Shown here: positions 62,625-64,000 of the stretch, in pieces | How positions within the stretch are numbered: the first letter of the stretch is position 1 | Layout: each line of letters opens with the position of its first letter | NCBI GenBank assembly: GCA_033816765.1 | Contig: CM066287.1 | Coordinates: 1,488,001-1,552,000, forward strand | Direction of reading: 5' to 3' | Origin: Nothopassalora personata | Taxonomy: Eukaryota; Ascomycota; Dothideomycetes; Mycosphaerellales; Mycosphaerellaceae | Length of the DNA stretch: 64,000 nt | Made by a program: the position numbers and the translations under genes | The notes under the pieces: model-generated | What the model was told of the DNA's origin: nothing | Databases searched by the model: none | The model's input: the letters and a program-made list of their open reading frames with translations, nothing else

Positions 62625-63614
62625 ATGTCTGGGAGAGACGCTACCCGGAGTCCGTCACGACAACAGCCACAGTCAACTGGCATCACGGAACGAATGAGCG
62701 AAATGTCGATTACAGGAAGCAGCAAGAACAACAACACTCCTATGGGCATGCTGAACCCATTGGACCACCACCGTGCACCTAAGGTGTCCACGCCGGAGAC
62801 GTTCGACGGGACTAAGGACAAACTGGAGGCTTTTCAACTGCAGGTTCAGTTGTACCTTCACTTCAACGCACACCAGTTTCAAGGCGAGGCCAGCAAGGTC
62901 TTGTACGCCGCATCCTTCCTACGTGGAAAAGCAGCTAGAGGATTCCGACCATACCTCAAGGACTGGCTCCATAACCAGGGTGAGGGGGAAACACCGAAAA
63001 CGGAGACTCGAAAAATTTTTCACGACTACGACGAGTTTGAGACGAAACTCGATGATCTATACGGGATACCTAATGAGGAGGTATACGCCGACCGACATAT
63101 CCGACAACTTCGACAGACCACTTCTGTAGCGCTATACGCCTCAGAGTTCCAAGGATATGCCGCCGACCTGGAATGGAACGACGCAGCACTGCGATCGCAA
63201 TTCTACCTCGGACTAAAGGACAATGTCAAAGCTGAGCTATCCCGAAACGCCAGCGTCGTTACGCTAGGGGCGATGATTAAGGTAGCAAAGGAAATCGACG
63301 AAAGGCTCCAGGATTTGAGATACGACCGATTCGTACAGCCTGGATACCAGAGACCCGCCGCGGGCGGAAGAGGGGGCTTCAAGGCCAGAAGTCAGGACCC
63401 TAGTTACGGAGACCCAATGGAATTGGACGTAACGGAGCGTAGGACAGGAAGGGGGCTGAAGAGCAAAGGTTCCACCTGCTACGTATGTGGCGAGCAAGGC
63501 CACTTTGCAAAGAACTGCAAGAAAAAGAACATGGTTAGCCGCGAGTTCAACGCAATGATTCGCGAAGAGAATACATACCAGGAATGCGAGAACTTCTTCT
63601 CGAAATCTGCCTAG
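62625..63614 (+). CDS. gag: Element B copy 2 Gag
   Basis: This 329-residue Gag is identical to 60477-61466, with the same Gag domain and CCHC knuckle. The preceding 40-bp leader, including the primer-binding region ctttgagcacc, is also identical. Confidence 0.88.
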   Translation: MSGRDATRSPSRQQPQSTGITERMSEMSITGSSKNNNTPMGMLNPLDHHRAPKVSTPETFDGTKDKLEAFQLQVQLYLHFNAHQFQGEASKVLYAASFLRGKAARGFRPYLKDWLHNQGEGETPKTETRKIFHDYDEFETKLDDLYGIPNEEVYADRHIRQLRQTTSVALYASEFQGYAADLEWNDAALRSQFYLGLKDNVKAELSRNASVVTLGAMIKVAKEIDERLQDLRYDRFVQPGYQRPAAGGRGGFKARSQDPSYGDPMELDVTERRTGRGLKSKGSTCYVCGEQGHFAKNCKKKNMVSREFNAMIREENTYQECENFFSKSA

Positions 63615-63723
63615 CAGAAACAACCTGAGGACAGCAAGGCATCAAACAGCGGCTTCTTGATTTGATGGCCTAGGACACAGAAGTCAATACAGCGACACAA
63701 AAACACGACTACTGGATAAGAAC

Positions 63724-64000
63724 TTACGACAAGGAGGCCAGCGGAGGGACGGTCCAAGGAAAGGAAGGGTCACACAGCTGTTCCCAATCCTGAGGCGGCA
63801 TCTGCCAAGGATCGAATTCCTTGCCAGAGGATGTCGTCTCAACGCCAGCAGCACCTTCCCCCTCCCGATCCTCAGCCTCAAGCTCTTCAAGCTCCTTCGC
63901 CACGGCATCGTCGGCCTTGCCGGATGCGAGGCGAAGCTGCTTGCGAAGACAAATCTTCTTGGCCTTTTGGCGTATGATACGCTGGGCCAGCTCGGCTTGC
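63724..64000 (-). CDS. Element B copy 2 antisense ORF, C-terminal part
   Basis: This is the C-terminal portion of the second copy of the Zn-cluster coiled-coil ORF. It runs in from beyond the window edge and stops at 63724, equal to 61576 plus 2148. The cysteine cluster itself lies outside the window. Confidence 0.75.
   Translation of the reverse strand, partial: QAELAQRIIRQKAKKICLRKQLRLASGKADDAVAKELEELEAEDREGEGAAGVETTSSGKEFDPWQMPPQDWEQLCDPSFPWTVPPLASLS

Larger units (their letters stand above)
62586..64000 (+). mobile_element. Element B copy 2, truncated by window end
   Basis: This is the internal region of the second tandem unit, in the same order as copy 1 at a constant offset of 2148 bp. 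I see no differences from copy 1 in the shared part. Its 3' LTR, if present, is outside the window. Confidence 0.88.

Overview
This window is from a filamentous ascomycete (Pezizomycotina; a Dothideomycete would fit, but I cannot name the species). Its genes carry short GT-AG introns. It also shows old retrotransposon copies mutated almost only by C-to-T at CpA and G-to-A at TpG. That is the footprint of repeat-induced point mutation (RIP), which is restricted to this group. The window has two parts: a compact island of ordinary genes at about 28.7-44.5 kb, and large nests of retrotransposons on either side.

Left nest (1-28.6 kb), all RIP-degraded. The oldest layer is a Copia element read on the minus strand, now in pieces: RNase H at 1-585, reverse transcriptase at 7530-8450, integrase at 19787-21108 (now inverted) and gag/protease at 26960-28560. 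Into it went a Ty3/Gypsy chromovirus (586-7529, target duplication TAATC) and a pol-less gag element (8451-10692, with the rest of its 3' LTR at 21109-21344). A second Copia family then entered that LTR. Its two ends now lie 10.6 kb apart in opposite orientation, each beside a copy of the same 5-bp target site (AGCAC), which shows that an inversion took place. A second chromovirus (13092-19786) and a full-length Copia relic (21345-26959) complete the nest.

Gene island. It holds an ENA-type Na+/K+ P-type ATPase (-), a glutaredoxin (+, 3 exons), a DUF1857 protein (-, 2 exons), a small secreted six-cysteine protein (-, 2 exons), an M20 amidohydrolase (-, 4 exons), a SREBP-like bHLH regulator (+) and a CaaX-ended TeaR-like polarity protein (+). 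These are independent housekeeping or accessory genes; I see no cluster logic.

Right nest (44.6-64 kb). RIP-degraded relics (44629-46459, Copia 46460-47720, Gypsy 47721 onward) have been invaded by elements that are not RIPped. These are an intact chromovirus at 49069-56311 with identical 196-bp LTRs, a 2.45-kb pol-less element at 56929-59376 with identical 348-bp LTRs, and two identical head-to-tail copies of a related pol-less element from 60097 to the window end. A 766-bp unmutated insertion with a 14-bp duplication sits at 45655-46420.

The most interesting signal is a family of small antisense genes carried by these LTR elements. In both the pol-less elements and a full chromovirus relic, a convergent ORF starts 74-82 bp inside the 3' LTR and encodes a Zn2Cys6-like cysteine cluster followed by a coiled coil. 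The element U3 regions carry arrays of TGATCAG palindromes. I propose, as inference, an element-encoded regulator. The intact chromovirus also has a textbook -1 frameshift signal between gag and pol (slippery heptamer GGGAAAT, 5-nt spacer, 10-bp stem).
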